A DNA stretch of 64,000 nucleotides, from assembly GCA_025093555.1 (NCBI GenBank), contig JAIWNF010000087.1:62001-126000 (forward strand). Reading direction: 5' to 3'. The DNA comes from Circinella umbellata. Taxonomy: Eukaryota; Mucoromycota; Mucoromycetes; Mucorales; Lichtheimiaceae. The position numbers were made by a program, and so were the translations under genes. Positions within the stretch are counted from its first letter, which is position 1; each line of letters opens with the position of its first letter. Shown here one piece after another: positions 47,824 through 60,439 of the stretch. Below the pieces are notes generated by a model. It was not told where the DNA came from and searched no databases. It saw only the letters and a program-made list of their open reading frames with translations.

Positions 47824-48182
47824 AATACAGGTTTTGTAAAAACCCCATTCACCTCAAAACAACTCGATTGACCGAGTACATTTACAATCAGACCAGTATC
47901 TGGAGTTGGGAGTGTTGGGGTGGTAGTGTTCAATTTTGATAGTAATTTTTTTCGGAAACTAATAACCTAATCCTCCTAATTACGTGTCCGGGAAAAATGA
48001 GAAACGCTTAGGTAACACAATTAATGCATAGTTTCTGGCGGTTTCTATGGTTTTTTCAGTTCATGAAATCAACAATGGATGATACGATCTTGACCGAATT
48101 ATGAAAAACCGTTTCGGTAAAACTAGCCCTTGAGCTGCAAATAGAGCGCCGTAATTATGAAGTGGCTACACAGGTAAAATGA
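47824..48182. other. No feature seen
   Basis: AT-rich spacer without coding signal. Confidence 0.3.
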
Positions 48183-49602
48183 ATGCAAAAAGAAAAAAAA
48201 AATAATGAGAGAATCAATTATAACAAGAGCGGTTTTTCATGGAAGATTTTCGAAAATGAAGAAAGTAAAATCTTGGGTTGTGGCGATTGTCTTAATCCAA
48301 GAAGTGCAAGTATTGGCCAGAAAAGAAAAATCATAACAGAATCTTGTAGCAGCACTAAAAAAGCAAGTGGATATGAGGTAGCTCGTGAGTTCCCTTGACG
48401 ATACTATATAGTGGTGCTAGTAAATAACTGAATACGTTTTACTTCTTGACAGTGTCCCGACAAGTTGCAAGTACCAGGAAAAGCAGGGTCCCTTGGATCT
48501 AATCTCATATCTCTTGCTGATTCTATAAAGGTTGGAAGTAATAAATCAAATTATTTTAGCTGGTAAAACGTTATTTGTTTTGTTGTCCCTCTTTTATTTA
48601 ATCTGGTTATTTCGTTTTATTTCGTTGCTAACATGATTTTTATACATGACAAGTTTAAGCAAAAATAAAATCATTGACGTTTCTATTGAAAATCTTGGCT
48701 CACAGCTACAGTTGTTGAATCTTCAAAAAAAAAATCCAAACTGGTTGATAAGAAGCTACGGCAAGAATTTGTGTTTGAAGAAGTTAACATTGATCATATC
48801 GTCGATCTCAGTAAAGTAAGCTGGATGGATTGGTTCTTTATTAGTATATAATCTAGAAGTGATAAAAGTTGGCTTAATAGGTTGTGTCACTGTCTTTTTT
48901 GCTAGATTACAAACAGTGAAACAGCGAAGAAATGTCTACACAAACTCGAGATTTTCTTACCTAAAAACAAACAAGATAGGATTTATAAAAAGTTACTTAT
49001 AATATTTAAGCTCCGAACTTCATGGATGAACCGTTATCTTCTAAATGTTCAAAGCTAATGCGTTGAAACCTTTTCTCTTGTTTTAGCCTTGACATTCATG
49101 TAAATGAACCGTACAAATTAACGGATTAGCGTTGGGATAATTGCTCTGATGAACGTGTTATCAAATTGTGGGGTAATGTGTTTGAAACCTATTTTGGCTA
49201 TAATGAAAATATTTTTATTCATTAGTAGGTATATAATGGGATTACACTAGGATGAAGGAGGATCATAAATTTGTCAATTATAGGGGTTTCACAATCTATT
49301 ATGTACTAGGGGTGACACATTGTCAGATCAGTGTGACGAAACAAATGGTATACTGCTCCCACCAGGTTTTAGAATTTTTGTTTTAAAAACCGGTAGCTAT
49401 GGTGACGATGAACAAGACAAATTGAATTCTGTTCTCACAAGCAAAGCTCATCTCAACAGTATACTTAACACAATGAAGTTCATGACTTCTGATATAATTA
49501 AAAAGGTCAATATGCCGATCATTCATATTAAGGGAACAGAATGCTACATTTATTCTCTATCATTAGTTGATAAACAAGTTTATTGTGTTCAAGATGTGTG
49601 CA
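48183..49602 (+). pseudogene. 5' part of a decayed repeat-family ORF, cut by the CACTA element
   Basis: Plus-strand pieces: 48,183-48,398 (LGCGDCLNPRSAS), about 48,450-48,530 (CPDKLQVPGKAGSLGSNLIS), 48,700-48,815 (charged), 49,100-49,210 (RWDNCSDERVIKLWGNVFET, with a TAG upstream where Trp would fit) and 49,305-49,602 (contains GFRIFVLKTGSYGDDEQDKL). They carry stops and frame changes. The last piece is open to base 49,602 and its frame resumes exactly at 54,988 after the CACTA element. No function known; the segment resembles a hypothetical-protein family I associate with Mucoromycota repeats, but I cannot name it. Confidence 0.5.
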
Positions 49603-49655
49603 CACTATAGGAAAAATCCAGAACCTCCAGAACCTCCAGAGCAACCAGAACATAA
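49603..49655. repeat. CACTA element left TIR
   Basis: About 45-50 bp matching the reverse complement of 54,935-54,984. It includes a short AACCTCCAG direct repeat. Confidence 0.85.
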
Positions 49656-49842
49656 CTTTTAAGACCAGCGCACAGAGTTATTATCTTTTTTTGGTAATTG
49701 GTTTACCCAAACATTTTCAATGGTCTAGTAAAATTTAATCTCCTCAATAAGTAAAAGCAATTTATGCAAAAAAAAATAGTCCATTAAATATTACTGCATT
49801 TTATATAAAAATCATTTATTTTATTCAATTTCTACATTTATT

Positions 49843-51236
49843 GATTATTGCTCTGATTGCGAACTCGAACCGAAACTGGAAATGCTTGTTGAGATGCCTT
49901 CCGTTTTCGTCTGGCTTGAGACCCAGTAGAAGGAGCAGATGAGGATGGTATAGATGAGGAAGGAGTAGATGAAGAAGGAGTTAATGAAGAAGGAATGGAA
50001 AAAGATGTAGCATGGGAAGAATTCGAAGGAGATGAAGGTACTGTGGGTTGTTGATGTTATGTTGAGGGTTGTGAGGAGGAAATGGCCGAAGATGATTCTG
50101 GTTGGCAACTAATAAAAAAATATGTAAAAATTAGCAACATAATGGGAAAGATATTCAATTAGATGTAACTTACGTTGTTTGTTCGTCTGGAAATCAAGTT
50201 GACCTATAGAAAAATCAAATGAATATTAATAACACAGTTTAACATGTACATGAAACATAGCTTACATATCCATCAAAGATCCTTGGGAACGTCCTGAAAC
50301 AGATGGGGATGGTTCTGGTTCTCCTTGACTTGACTTGAAATACCCAAAAGACGACTAAGTTCATTTCAATTAGTATCATCATTAATAAAACTATCAACGT
50401 CATTATAAATACTTACAGTCTAGTGGCACCTATTGAGGATGCATCATCCCTTGTAGTCATTGAGGATACATCCCCCCTTTCATTGCCTTTGCTTGAGGAT
50501 CTAGTTCGAGTATAGTATAAAGATGATATTAATAAAAGAATGATATAATCACAAAGAGAATCAATAATACATTACCTATTATATGACTTGAACAAGTTGT
50601 AGATAAAGTATTTTCCAACCCAGTGCTTCTCACATTGATCGATTGGAACTTTATACATGCACTTGATGTTCGTTTCAAACTTACTTATTTCACGATTTCG
50701 AATAGGTTGAGGTATGTGGCTGAACTTTCTTGGATTTTCTTTAATCCATTGAAAGCCGCCTCAATCACCTTACTGTGGGTAGCTGCTTCCCCAAGCATTG
50801 AGTTATACAAGTCTGCAGCATACACGGGTCCTTCGCTTGTAACTTTTATGCAAAAATCGGAGATAACGTGTTTCTTCAACACAGACGTGGTGTCTGGTTC
50901 GGAAAGAACACATCCAGAATCAATTGCAATTGGATTCACCAAGACAAAAGTACGTGCAACTGATTTACATATTCTTTCGAAATTCATTTCCGGATCCTCT
51001 TCTTCTTGCTGCGGCTGCTGTTGTTGGAGCAATGGTTGGGGTAATTGTTCCGGCTGCAGTTGTTGAGGTTGCTGCGGTTGGGGCAGTCTTGATTCTAAGT
51101 CTTCCAAACGATTCTCAATGTTTGTTAAGCGATTGTCAATGCTTGTTACAACATCTAAAATTCTATTTAAGACTTCATGCGAAGAATCAATGGGAGTGGG
51201 AGTCGGTATTAAAAATGGGAATTGGTAGGGGTTCAT
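49843..51236 (-). pseudogene. Second gene of the CACTA element (TnpA-like), broken
   Basis: Starts ATG at 51236 (MNPYQFPFLIPTPTPI), then a heptad-like SIDNRLTNIENRLEDLESRL coiled coil, a Gln/Pro run, and a globular part containing CVLSEPDTTSVLKKHV. Near 50,695 the frame breaks: the following KFETNIKCMYKVPIDQCEKHWVGKY segment is in another frame. Downstream Ser/Pro-rich exons (about 50,490-50,440, 50,330-50,275, 50,110-49,843) end in a basic RRKRK stretch; a TAA at about 50,056 interrupts the last one. CACTA elements carry a DNA-binding TnpA besides the transposase; that role is inferred from position and composition. Confidence 0.6.
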
Positions 51237-51414
51237 TGTTGAGAAGAAGTATAGAGAAAGACGCGTAAGCCAGCAGTAAATTTGTTTGAACTTATCGCCA
51301 CGTCATTGTCACACAAACCGTTATAATTTTAAAAGTATAAATGCTAAATTGTCAAGTACTTCGTCCTTTCCATTCTACTCACTTTCTTGTCTTTTACCTA
51401 TCTTTTGCCTTACT

Positions 51415-54400
51415 ATGAGACTTACCTTGCAACGTTGCCCTAAATGTTTCGTATTGAAACAGTCAAATAACTTTGATGAACATGTTAGAACATGTAGTAA
51501 GTAATAACCCCATTATGTGAATATGCAAATGTAAATTTTAGCATGATTTTTCTTACATTACGTGAATAAGCTCGTATCCCGGACTACCTAGAGAGCCTAC
51601 AAGCCCAAATAATTCAAGACCCTGAAGTCCTTCCTGGTGTTTCTCTTGGGGAACAACCAGACATTCTCCAACAAGACGCTGACGAAGAGCTTCTCGATGC
51701 ATACAATAACAATCAAGAAGACAACGCTCCCACTGGTTCCATTCATCCAATGATAACTGACTAGGATGACTATGACGTTGATATGGATGGTGGAATGAAT
51801 GTGTATAACTATGAAGATGATGACAATCAAGTCGATGACAATAATGATGATCAAGACACGGACCACACCCATCCTGGTACCGATGTTGAAGATTTCGACA
51901 GCGAGGAAGAATATGATACCACAGGAGAGCCCACCATCGCTGATGAACAGTATGTTGATGCTTGGGAGAACGAACCTCCATTGTGTACTAATGAACCAAC
52001 TACTTACACTGAATACGCACCAGTCCCATTGGATAACCATGAACACAAAAGTTTCCAGATATACTGTTGGATACAAGAAAACAACATCAGCAGAGGTGCA
52101 TACGAAGAGCTTGTAAAACTTCTTAACAAATGGATCAAGGACGATGATGTTCGTAAGTATACATTTGATATTACTTGGTATAATAACAATCAACATCTGT
52201 ACAATTACTAAAAAAAACATAGCTCGTGTACCGTTGCTTTCTCCTTATAAAACCGAATCGAATTTGGGCAAGTTATTTGACCTCCAAGAAGTTAAATAAC
52301 GTATGTGTCCTAAAGGCTGTAGATTATTCCCAAAAGGTTCCTCTTCTCCCTGCACTTGCGAAGCACCCCAATTCAAATCAAATGGGCAACCAATCAAGGC
52401 AATGTCGTACTTCCCGCTTGCAAAACAGCTTTCATCCTTTGTTGCAATCAAGGACACTCGGGATATGTTAAAAGAAACACCCCCGCCAGTCGGACAAGGT
52501 GTTATGACAGATATATTCCACGGTTCTGTATACTAAGGTCTCAAGGATGAACTTTTCATTTCAAATCTTGACATCGTTGTGTCTTTGTATATTGATGGTT
52601 TTAGAACATTTAATGGTGGCAATGCCAATATGACAATTCTTCACATTGTAATAATGAGCTTGCCTGCTAATATAAGGTAAATACTTTGGTTATTTCACTC
52701 GTCTTTTTATATATTAACATTTTATATATACCATTAATAAATTATATAAAAACAGGTATAAGAAAGATTTTATGATCCAAGTTGCTATTTTACCAGCAGA
52801 TCACACTGGAAATCTTTATACTTATCTCAAACCTTTGCTGAATGAGCTCCGAATCCTCCAGGATGCAGGAATGAAAGTCACCTGTGATGATGGTGAATTT
52901 TCACTCAAAGTGCACTTGATGCTAGCCTCAGGGGACATCATTGGTGTTCAAGAACTTATTCATCATAAAGGTCATTCATCAGACTATGGGTGTCGTCAAT
53001 GTCGGATACTATCAACATCTTTAATTAGCCCAGCGGGTAAAGGGCATGCTCGCTATTATCCTGGAACAATTGCAATGTCACCTCCAAGACCTGTTGAGGA
53101 TTTCTCCCAAGGAAATGCTGTAAGGATCAAGAAATTTTGTTAATTTCTTTTTCACTTTATATTACTTTTTTGTTCTTACCGAATGGGGTTTTTTTTGCTT
53201 CTTTGATTGTAGGAATTTGGTATCAAAAGAAAACAGAGTTTTCTGAATTGAAATCCTTTCATGGATATATGTTTTTTGGCCTGGATGAAATGCATCTCAT
53301 CGGGGCCAATTGCACAAGTAAAATATGGTCAATGATTTCTGGTGAATTCCCAAATGTTAATTCCACATTTGAGTTGGATAATACAACATGTAAAGCCATT
53401 GGTGCTGCAATCGCCAAGTCAACATCAAACATCCCGTCGTCTATTTTTGAGGGCACATTTCGTGGTCAGTACATATGTAATTTTTAAGAGTATATTACAT
53501 CTCACTATAATATAAAAATTAACAAATCTTCTTACTTTTTAGACATCTCCAAAAAGAGAGGCAGTATGCGATCGGTCGATTGGATCGTATTCATGCAATG
53601 TGGTGTCTTGCCAACTTTGGTTTTTGAACAACTAGCACGAGAATACAGGCCATATGCACCGCAAGTAGAGGCGATTATGTCATACGTAATTGGATGCTGC
53701 CTAGCCCTTCAATAGGAAATCGATCAAGACGACCTGGCGAATATCAAAAAGTAATGTATATAACAATCTAAATAAATTTAGCGTTTTTAATATTTTGCTA
53801 ACATCATCATAATAGACACTTACATATGAAGAATGAAGTCGACAATAACATGTACACCATTAATTTTCATTTGCTTTGACATATCCACAGTACAGTGAAA
53901 GCCCTTGGTCCCCTCAGAGCTTATAGTATAAGATCAGCTGAGTGCTCAATTGGTAAATAATCAAAATGCTCAAGATCCCAAAAAAAAACGCAATCACCTT
54001 GCTGATTATTTTCTTTGTAGGTTTCTTCAAAAAACATGTAAAATCACAAGTTTCACCTGGGGAAAATGCTAGTAACATTATCAAATGCCAATTACTCATG
54101 CGAAATTTCAATCGCGTATATTATGGAGACAATTATTTGGGCGAGGAACCTGAAAAAGACAAGTACATAGTACCTGATTATCCTCATATTGAATTATGGA
54201 ATACCCATCTAGACACTGCTGACGATACTATTTTAGCTCCCTTGAGAACTTACTGGCATAGTTTTTTCGATGACAATCGCACGGAAAATGCAGTTCTAGA
54301 CACCAACATTCATATAGGAAAGCATCTGTACATATCTGGCATGGTGTATAGCTGCAATGAATATCCAGAATCAGAACAAAAAATCAGTACATTAGTGAGA

Positions 54401-54826
54401 GTATTTCTTTGTGTATCAAGAACACAAAATACACATGCTACCTATTTCGGTGAGATCGTTCGCTTTTTTACATATGAATTCCAAGGTACACAAAAGATTA
54501 AGCTGTTATAAATAAAATCGATTTACTTATGATGCATAACCATTTATAAATTAGACCAAGAACATCTGCTTTGTTTGGTGAAAGTGTATGCCAATATCAA
54601 AGGAACTAAATATGGCACAGGTGTAAGAAAGAAAATTGGTATAGCATATAGAAATCGAGGGGAAGATAATTTCAATGTTGCTGATAAAGTTATAGTCACA
54701 CAGGTCGATAATATCAAAGGCTATGCAGGAATGTTGAAATCTTCGCTGGTCGAAGGTAGACAATATATGATATATCTAGATATGATTCTAGGAGAGATTC
54801 GTGTTGCAGAAATTGGGATGATTTAG
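51415..54826 (+). pseudogene. CACTA tnp2-type transposase, multiple nonsense codons
   Basis: Multi-exon. Starts MRLTLQRCPKCFVL with a CCHC finger (51,415-51,500). The acidic exon from 51,570, CPKGCRLFPKG...C-x-C with YFPLAKQL, the VVSLYIDGF block, VAILPADHTGNLYTYL, HHKGHSSDYGCRQC and FFGLDEMHLIG blocks match the fungal tnp2/CACTA transposase. The C-terminal part runs to TAG at 54,824-54,826. In-frame stops: TAG about 51,762, TAA about 52,298, TAA about 52,534, TAG about 53,716. The YIDGF Asp and GLDE acidic residues fit catalytic positions by analogy only. The copy cannot make a full transposase. Confidence 0.82.
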
Positions 54827-54934
54827 AAAACTCTTTTATTTTTCATAAAACAATAAAAGAATAAACGTTTGCTACTATATTTTATTCAATTTCATTCACT
54901 GTTGTTTAAATATAGAAAGTTGTGTTCGAAATTT

Positions 54935-54984
54935 GGTTCTGGTTGCTCTGGAGGTTCTGGAGGTTCGGGATTTTTCCCATGGTG
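54935..54984. repeat. CACTA element right TIR
   Basis: Inverted copy of the left terminus; ends GGATTTTTCCCATGGTG at 54,984. Confidence 0.85.
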
Positions 54985-54987
54985 ACA

Positions 54988-55292
54988 CGTTTACATACCC
55001 ACGAACACTAAGAGAACTAAGCCAAGGACTAGTTGACAAAATGTTCGAGTGTCTTAGTGAACTCAAGGTGAATAATCACTTTAAACGTTATGCAATAATG
55101 GTTATGTGTATGACCACCTATGAATAAAGAAAGCTAATTTCTCTTCATAAACAGGCATTGCTCAATAATATCCGAGATACTCAACAAAGATATTCAAAAG
55201 GAAATTCCAATACATTATCGAAGTTGGATGTAAAAGCACCTAAGCAGGAGGAGGTTATTAATCCCGAAGATTATATTTATCCAGTTGTGTAA
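54988..55292 (+). pseudogene. 3' part of the ORF split by the CACTA element
   Basis: Exons 54988-55067 and 55155-55292 (acceptor ACAG at 55,151-55,154), ending in a TAA. It reads FTYPRTLRELSQGLVDKMFE and, after the intron, an acidic tail ending YIYPVV. Removing the element and one 3-bp duplication joins it in frame to the segment ending at 49,602, with codon TGC followed by ACG. Confidence 0.7.
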
Positions 55293-56021
55293 AGATTACG
55301 ATAAATGTTTCTGAGGATGCCATAACAATGTGTAAATGTATATGATAACAACCAGTAAAGTGACTGTTATAGACTAATCCTGTCTATAGTGAACTTTTAA
55401 CTAGGTCAACAAATGATACAGTAAAATTAAGAGAAATAAAAGGTTTATTTTATAAGTCGTTTATCAAAATAAAATGTTTAGTAATAACTATAAGATAAAA
55501 CAGGCTGAGAATGCGGTTTAATTGAAATCTCTACAAAAGAAATAATGTGCTGTATATAAGTTTGAAAAAAAAAATATGAAAAGAGTTATTTATAGAAAAG
55601 AGCTAAAGAAAAAGAGTAAGTGAAATAAGGGTGTCACTAAAAAAGGTGTACCTTTTTGAATGTGCACCTTTTTTCATGTTTCCTCTCTCCCTCTCTCTCT
55701 CTCTCTCTCATTAAACAAGTTTCCTCAATTATGTCTTGTTTTAACTCCCATTTCAATATCAAATCTTCTTTTAAATAAACTTTTTATGTTTATTTTTTTA
55801 ATAAAAACGAGGGTTTGAGAAAACTTTGTCGGTCACATTAATAAAAAAAAAGGAGTTTTTTTGGTGATTTTTAGCTGCACCCCTCTCGTTTCGCATCACC
55901 ATATGCCACTCCACTGACTTGCCAAATGCTTATCCTCGCTGTTTCTAGATGTCGAGATAAGTGATGTAGAGTCAAGAATAATAATTCTGATTCACAAATC
56001 AATTTATTAAATATATCAAAT
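55293..56021. other. Intergenic with hairpin and (CT)n
   Basis: No gene. It contains an imperfect palindrome AAAAAAGGTGTA ... TGCACCTTTTTT (55,639-55,674), a (CT)n microsatellite (55,682-55,709) and GGTGATTTTTAGCTGCACC at 55,863, which shares GGTGATTTTTAGCT with 47,231. Confidence 0.5.
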
Positions 56022-56150
56022 TAGGGATCCTCACGGTTCGATTCGGTTCGGTTCCTCAAGAGAACCGAATCGAACCGACCTTTAGTAAGAACCGAACCGA
56101 ACCGAACCGTGAAGAACCGTGAAGAACCGAGAAGAACCGAGGAACCGACA
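56022..56150. repeat. hAT left terminal and subterminal repeats
   Basis: TAGGGATCCTCA followed by many GAACCG/CGGTTC copies in both orientations; they can form extended secondary structure. Confidence 0.88.
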
Positions 56151-56279
56151 GTAATTTAATGGTCTTTTTTTTTTGTGAAAAAACAGATATCTCAAAATAT
56201 AAGCACAATAAGTCTTTATATGTAGCCAACAAGTACAATAAAAAAAAACAAAAGTCATTTTTTAACTGAATTCTGTTTA

Positions 56280-56780
56280 TTATCAAAAAAAGCTGAATAC
56301 TTTTTCTAAATAGTGAATAGAGGTGATGATCTTTAGTTAAGTGTTGTATGTGGTTCTATTGAAGCGAAAATAGTAATAGCAACTATTGAATATTCTATTT
56401 AACGTTGTCATACTGAATGGGAGTTAGAAAATTACTGTTGTTACATCCATAAAGTAATCAGCAAAAAGAAATAAATGACTGACGGCCGTGTTAAATGGAA
56501 GAAAGAAACATATTATTGGTAATTCAGAAAAATAAATATCCATAAAAAAACAGCCATTGTGTTATTGTTGTTACATCTGTAAAAAAAACTTTCTTTAGAT
56601 ATATTCATGGTCGTAGTAATGAAAGGTAGAAAATAGTGTTGTTGGTCCAATAAAAGTAATTGCCTTTTGCCTAAAAGAAAATAATGGCCGTGTTAATTGA
56701 AAGGGAAAAAATATTGTTGTTACATCTGTAAAAGTAAAAAAAGAAATAAGAAAAAAAAAATAGTTGCTACTTGCAGGGTT
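56280..56780. repeat. Short dispersed repeats in the hAT 5' region
   Basis: TTGTTACATC followed by (T/C)(G/A)TAAA occurs three times and GGCCGTGTTAA(A/T)TG at least twice within about 350 bp; a related GCCATTGTGTTA is a decayed third copy. Likely additional subterminal motifs of the element or remains of an older tandem repeat. Confidence 0.5.
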
Positions 56781-57009
56781 ATCCATTTTGGATTTCCGTT
56801 CCAGCTTGGCAAAAAAAAACTATTTCAGTGAAATATCTTTTGTGCTTATTATGCTAGAAAGATCAGTTTCCCATTGATGAAGAGTTTTCGGTCAATAATT
56901 ATTTTAGGCAATATGCACTAGTAGTTAGCATTATCAAGATAGTTTTTTTTTTGGAAGGTATAGTGTCATTGTAAAATTTGATTTCCTTTTTGGAGATTTC
57001 TTATGATTA

Positions 57010-57285
57010 CAGTGTTTTGCGTTTAAAAATATAAAAATTGGAAGGGCCCAATATAATTTTTAGTTTCGCTAATATAAAAAAAAAACCTATCGATGAAATT
57101 TTTTGATGGTTGGTATAAATTTTGGTTGTTCAATGTCAATTTTTCAGTGCTTAATAATCATACTGACCATCAAAAAATTGTACTGATTATTAAGAAATTT
57201 CATTGTTGAAAAGAAATTTATATTGGCAAAACTAAAAATTATATTTGACCCTCCCAATTTTTATATTTTTAAACGCAAAACACTG
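57010..57285. mobile_element. MITE with ~75-bp TIRs and TA duplication, nested in the hAT element
   Basis: 276 bp. Both ends read CAGT(G)TTTTGCGTTTAAAA inward, and the inverted repeats continue about 75 bp with few differences (through AATATAATTTTTAGTTT). TA flanks both sides (57,008-57,009; 57,286-57,287). Size, TIR and TA target indicate a Tc1/mariner-type (Stowaway-like) non-autonomous element. No ORF. Confidence 0.88.
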
Positions 57286-57656
57286 TATTCTTAAATAATT
57301 TCCTTTTTAGACACTCCTTCCGACTATTTATAATTATCCTCAATACTTCTTGCGCTTTGTAATAATTATTGCTTGGCAATTACATCATAGTCATCATTGT
57401 CAAAATTAATGCTAATCATAATTATCATTATTATTATTATCATTATTACCATTACATATTATATTCCGCAGTAGTTTTAGAAAGCATATAAATACCCATC
57501 ATAATCATTAGATAAAAAAACATTTTACGTTATCCTTTATTATTTTTCTTCGTTATTCTATTTTATTTGGCTACGGCGTTATCTCCCTCCCCAGATATAT
57601 TTCAACGAAAGTTAATTTTTTTTTACTTACAACTACCTTCAATTTACTTTTCAGCG

Positions 57657-60136
57657 ATGCCATTCCAAACCGGTTCTTCATCCAGAAATCCTCTTGGTGC
57701 TCTTCACGATGAGGTAAAATAAGCATTGATTATACAAAAGTATCGAGCTATAAAATCACAAAGAACATTTGTAACCATATTGTCCTTCTTATCCTTTTGT
57801 TATATTTCTTTTCATTAGTTCAACCCAACGCCATATTCAAACTCTCCCATTGTTTCATCTCCAACCCCAAGTTTTTCCCGTCAAGCTTCTGCCATGTCTA
57901 TCGATCGTGATCAATCAAGTACTATTGATGATAATGACACTGAGTCCGTTTCGAGTGTCGTATCTGGATCCCAACACGATTCATCCGTCAAGGAAACTAG
58001 TTTTATATTTAAATATGGATACGGCCAACGTTTTACTGATGATAAAGGTGCCCCTCGAATTAAGTGCTTGGTGAATACTTGTAACCGCTCTTTTGCTTCG
58101 AAGGATTCCTCTACTTCTGGTTTAGTCAAGCATTTGCATAACAAGCATCAAATAACAGCAGATAATGGCCCACATACAGGTGCTAAGCGTTCTGGAGGTC
58201 CGATGGATTTGTTCGTCCAAGCAAAACGTCCCCGAGTTTTTACAGCTGATGATTTTATAAAGACATTTATCAAATTCATTGTTAAAACCAAACTTCCTTT
58301 TACAATGGCCGAGAATGACGATTTACAAGAGCTCTTGAACATTGCGCAATCAGCAACAGCAATGGAAATGGTAAAACTTCCAAGTACAGACACCGTTACA
58401 AGAAAGGTAAAATATTAGTTCTCCCCACCCCTTTTTTTGTTTTGTCATTATATTTAACAAACTAACACATTATATTTTATTTTACCTTCAGACCAAAGAA
58501 GAGTATGACTTTTACAAAAAAAAACTGCGCAACTTGCTAGATTCCCTTCCTGTAATTTCTTGTACACTTGATGGTTGGACTAGTCCATATAATGATGCTT
58601 TCCTCGCGGTCACCGGTCATTGGATATCAACTTCTACTTGGACGATGCAAGAAGTAATTCTCGGTTTCCAGCCATTGAATGGTCCTCATTCGGCAGAGAA
58701 TTTGGCAGCAGCATTCTTGGAAATTATCAACGATTTCAACCTAGGTCCCAAGTTATTCACAATTACGACTGACAACGCATCCAACATGAGAAGAATGGCC
58801 CTGGAAGTAGAAAAATATGCTGAAGAAAAAGGATGGTAGGTTAAACATTATACAATATATCAAAATATATCAACATGACACTAATATAAATATACCAATC
58901 TATAGGCCGTTTCGTACAAGAAGCCATCATATACCGTGTCTTGGACATGTGTTAAATTTAGCCGTTCAAGATATTTTGAAGTGGGGTATGAATGAATCAT
59001 ATGTCGAGCAAGAAAATAACGACGATTCAGAAAGAGCAAACGAGCACGATCGTTTTGGGGACAATGGCGAACGACAAGTGATGAGCTCACTTATTAAGCT
59101 TCGAAAAGGCATAACAAAAATACGGTATGATAAACACTATTTTTTTTTTTTGCAAAAAAGTTGTTATTATCAGAAAATACTCATAAACATCCAATATCAC
59201 AATAAATATAGGTCCTCACCACAACGTACAGAGAGATTTATGCGCGCGCAAGAAATACATTGCGCAACAAAACTCAAGCTGTCACTCGATGTACCAACAC
59301 GATGGAACTCCACTTACCAAATGTTGACACGAGCATCCTTGTTACAAGTCCCATATAACAGTGTGTGTTCTACAAATACCGAATTGCACGAGTTCCAGCT
59401 GAGTGATCTTGAATGGACCCGCATTTCCCAGGTCAAGTCCATGCTCCTCAAGTTCTGGGAGACAACCATTGAGTTATCAGCAAGTCAAAGCCACGCGACA
59501 ATCAATACCGCCATCGTTCATTATAATTTGATAATGGATTCCTTAGAAGATGTCGAAAGTAGTAATTATCCAGCCGAACTCAAGAGAGCAGCAAGACGTG
59601 GATTACAAAAGCTGCAAAGATATTATTGTAAGGTTGATAATACACATATATATGCAGTTGCAACGGCCCTTGATCCACATATGAAGTTTACTTGGTGGCG
59701 TACCAGTGGTTGGGAAGAGGAATACCAGAACATGAGCCAAAGGATGGTTAGGGATGCTTGGGCAGATTTCCCCAAATCTGTAACAATGGAGTCTGAAGCG
59801 AACGAAGAATTGCGACGGTTATACAGTTTGTATAATACAAGCGATGAACATGACGAACTTGACGATTATCTTCAAGAACGATTGCGTGTGCCATTGCTCC
59901 GAAAGAAAGGTCAAAAGGCACCGGAATTTTTATACTGGGAGGCCCAGTCACAGTGGCCTAATTTGGCGCGTATGGCTGCCCAATATTTCGCAGTACCAGT
60001 AACCTCCACTCCTTCTGAGCGCTGTTTTTCGCAAACGCGACTCCTTTTACCTTATACACGCAACCGTTTGTCACCAGAGACCATACAAAGACTAATGCTT
60101 TTAGATTCTTGGACTTCTTTTAATTCCGACGAGTAA
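57657..60136 (+). CDS. hAT-family transposase
   Basis: Five exons: 57657-57713, 57819-58406, 58492-58835, 58906-59124, 59212-60136; 711 codons, 710 residues, no lesion. A BED-type zinc finger (CLVNTCNRSF ... LVKHLHNKH) is followed by the split RNase H-like core: LDGWTSP (first Asp), TTDNASNM (second Asp), CLGHVLNLAVQD and RWNSTYQM. The C-terminal hAT dimerisation region contains FLYWEAQSQWPNLARMA and TPSERCFSQ. Start ATG at 57657 follows a pyrimidine-rich leader. It would excise and insert the element by cut and paste in the nucleus. Confidence 0.95.
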
Positions 60137-60439
60137 CCTCTTTTTATTATACTATTTTTCATTGCTCTTTCCCTTTCTTTTATTATTATTATTCTTTTTA
60201 TTATTATTCTTTCCATTATTATTCTTTCCATTATTATTTTTTTCCATTACTATTATCTTTACTATTATTGCTATACTTTTTTTTCCAATACATATTCAAT
60301 AAAATCCGTACGCTTCTCTTATTTAACAGCTTACACTTTATATAAAAGAATTCCACGCTATTTATAATTATGTTTTATTTTTGCAATTAATGTTTTCTCA
60401 ACCATAATGTCAGGAATCACACATCTGCTAAATTATAAT

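Larger units (their letters stand above)
49603..54984 (+). mobile_element. CACTA (En/Spm-type) transposon
   Basis: 5,382 bp. Left end CACTATAGGAAAAATCC, right end (reverse complement) CACCATGGGAAAAATCC, both followed by GAACCTCCAGAACCTCCAGA. The CACTA/CACCA terminus is the signature of the superfamily. Flanking 3-bp repeats are GCA (49,600-49,602) and ACA (54,985-54,987), a 3-bp target duplication with one change. It contains two convergent degenerate genes: a tnpA-like coiled-coil gene on the minus strand and a tnp2-type transposase on the plus strand. Confidence 0.88.
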
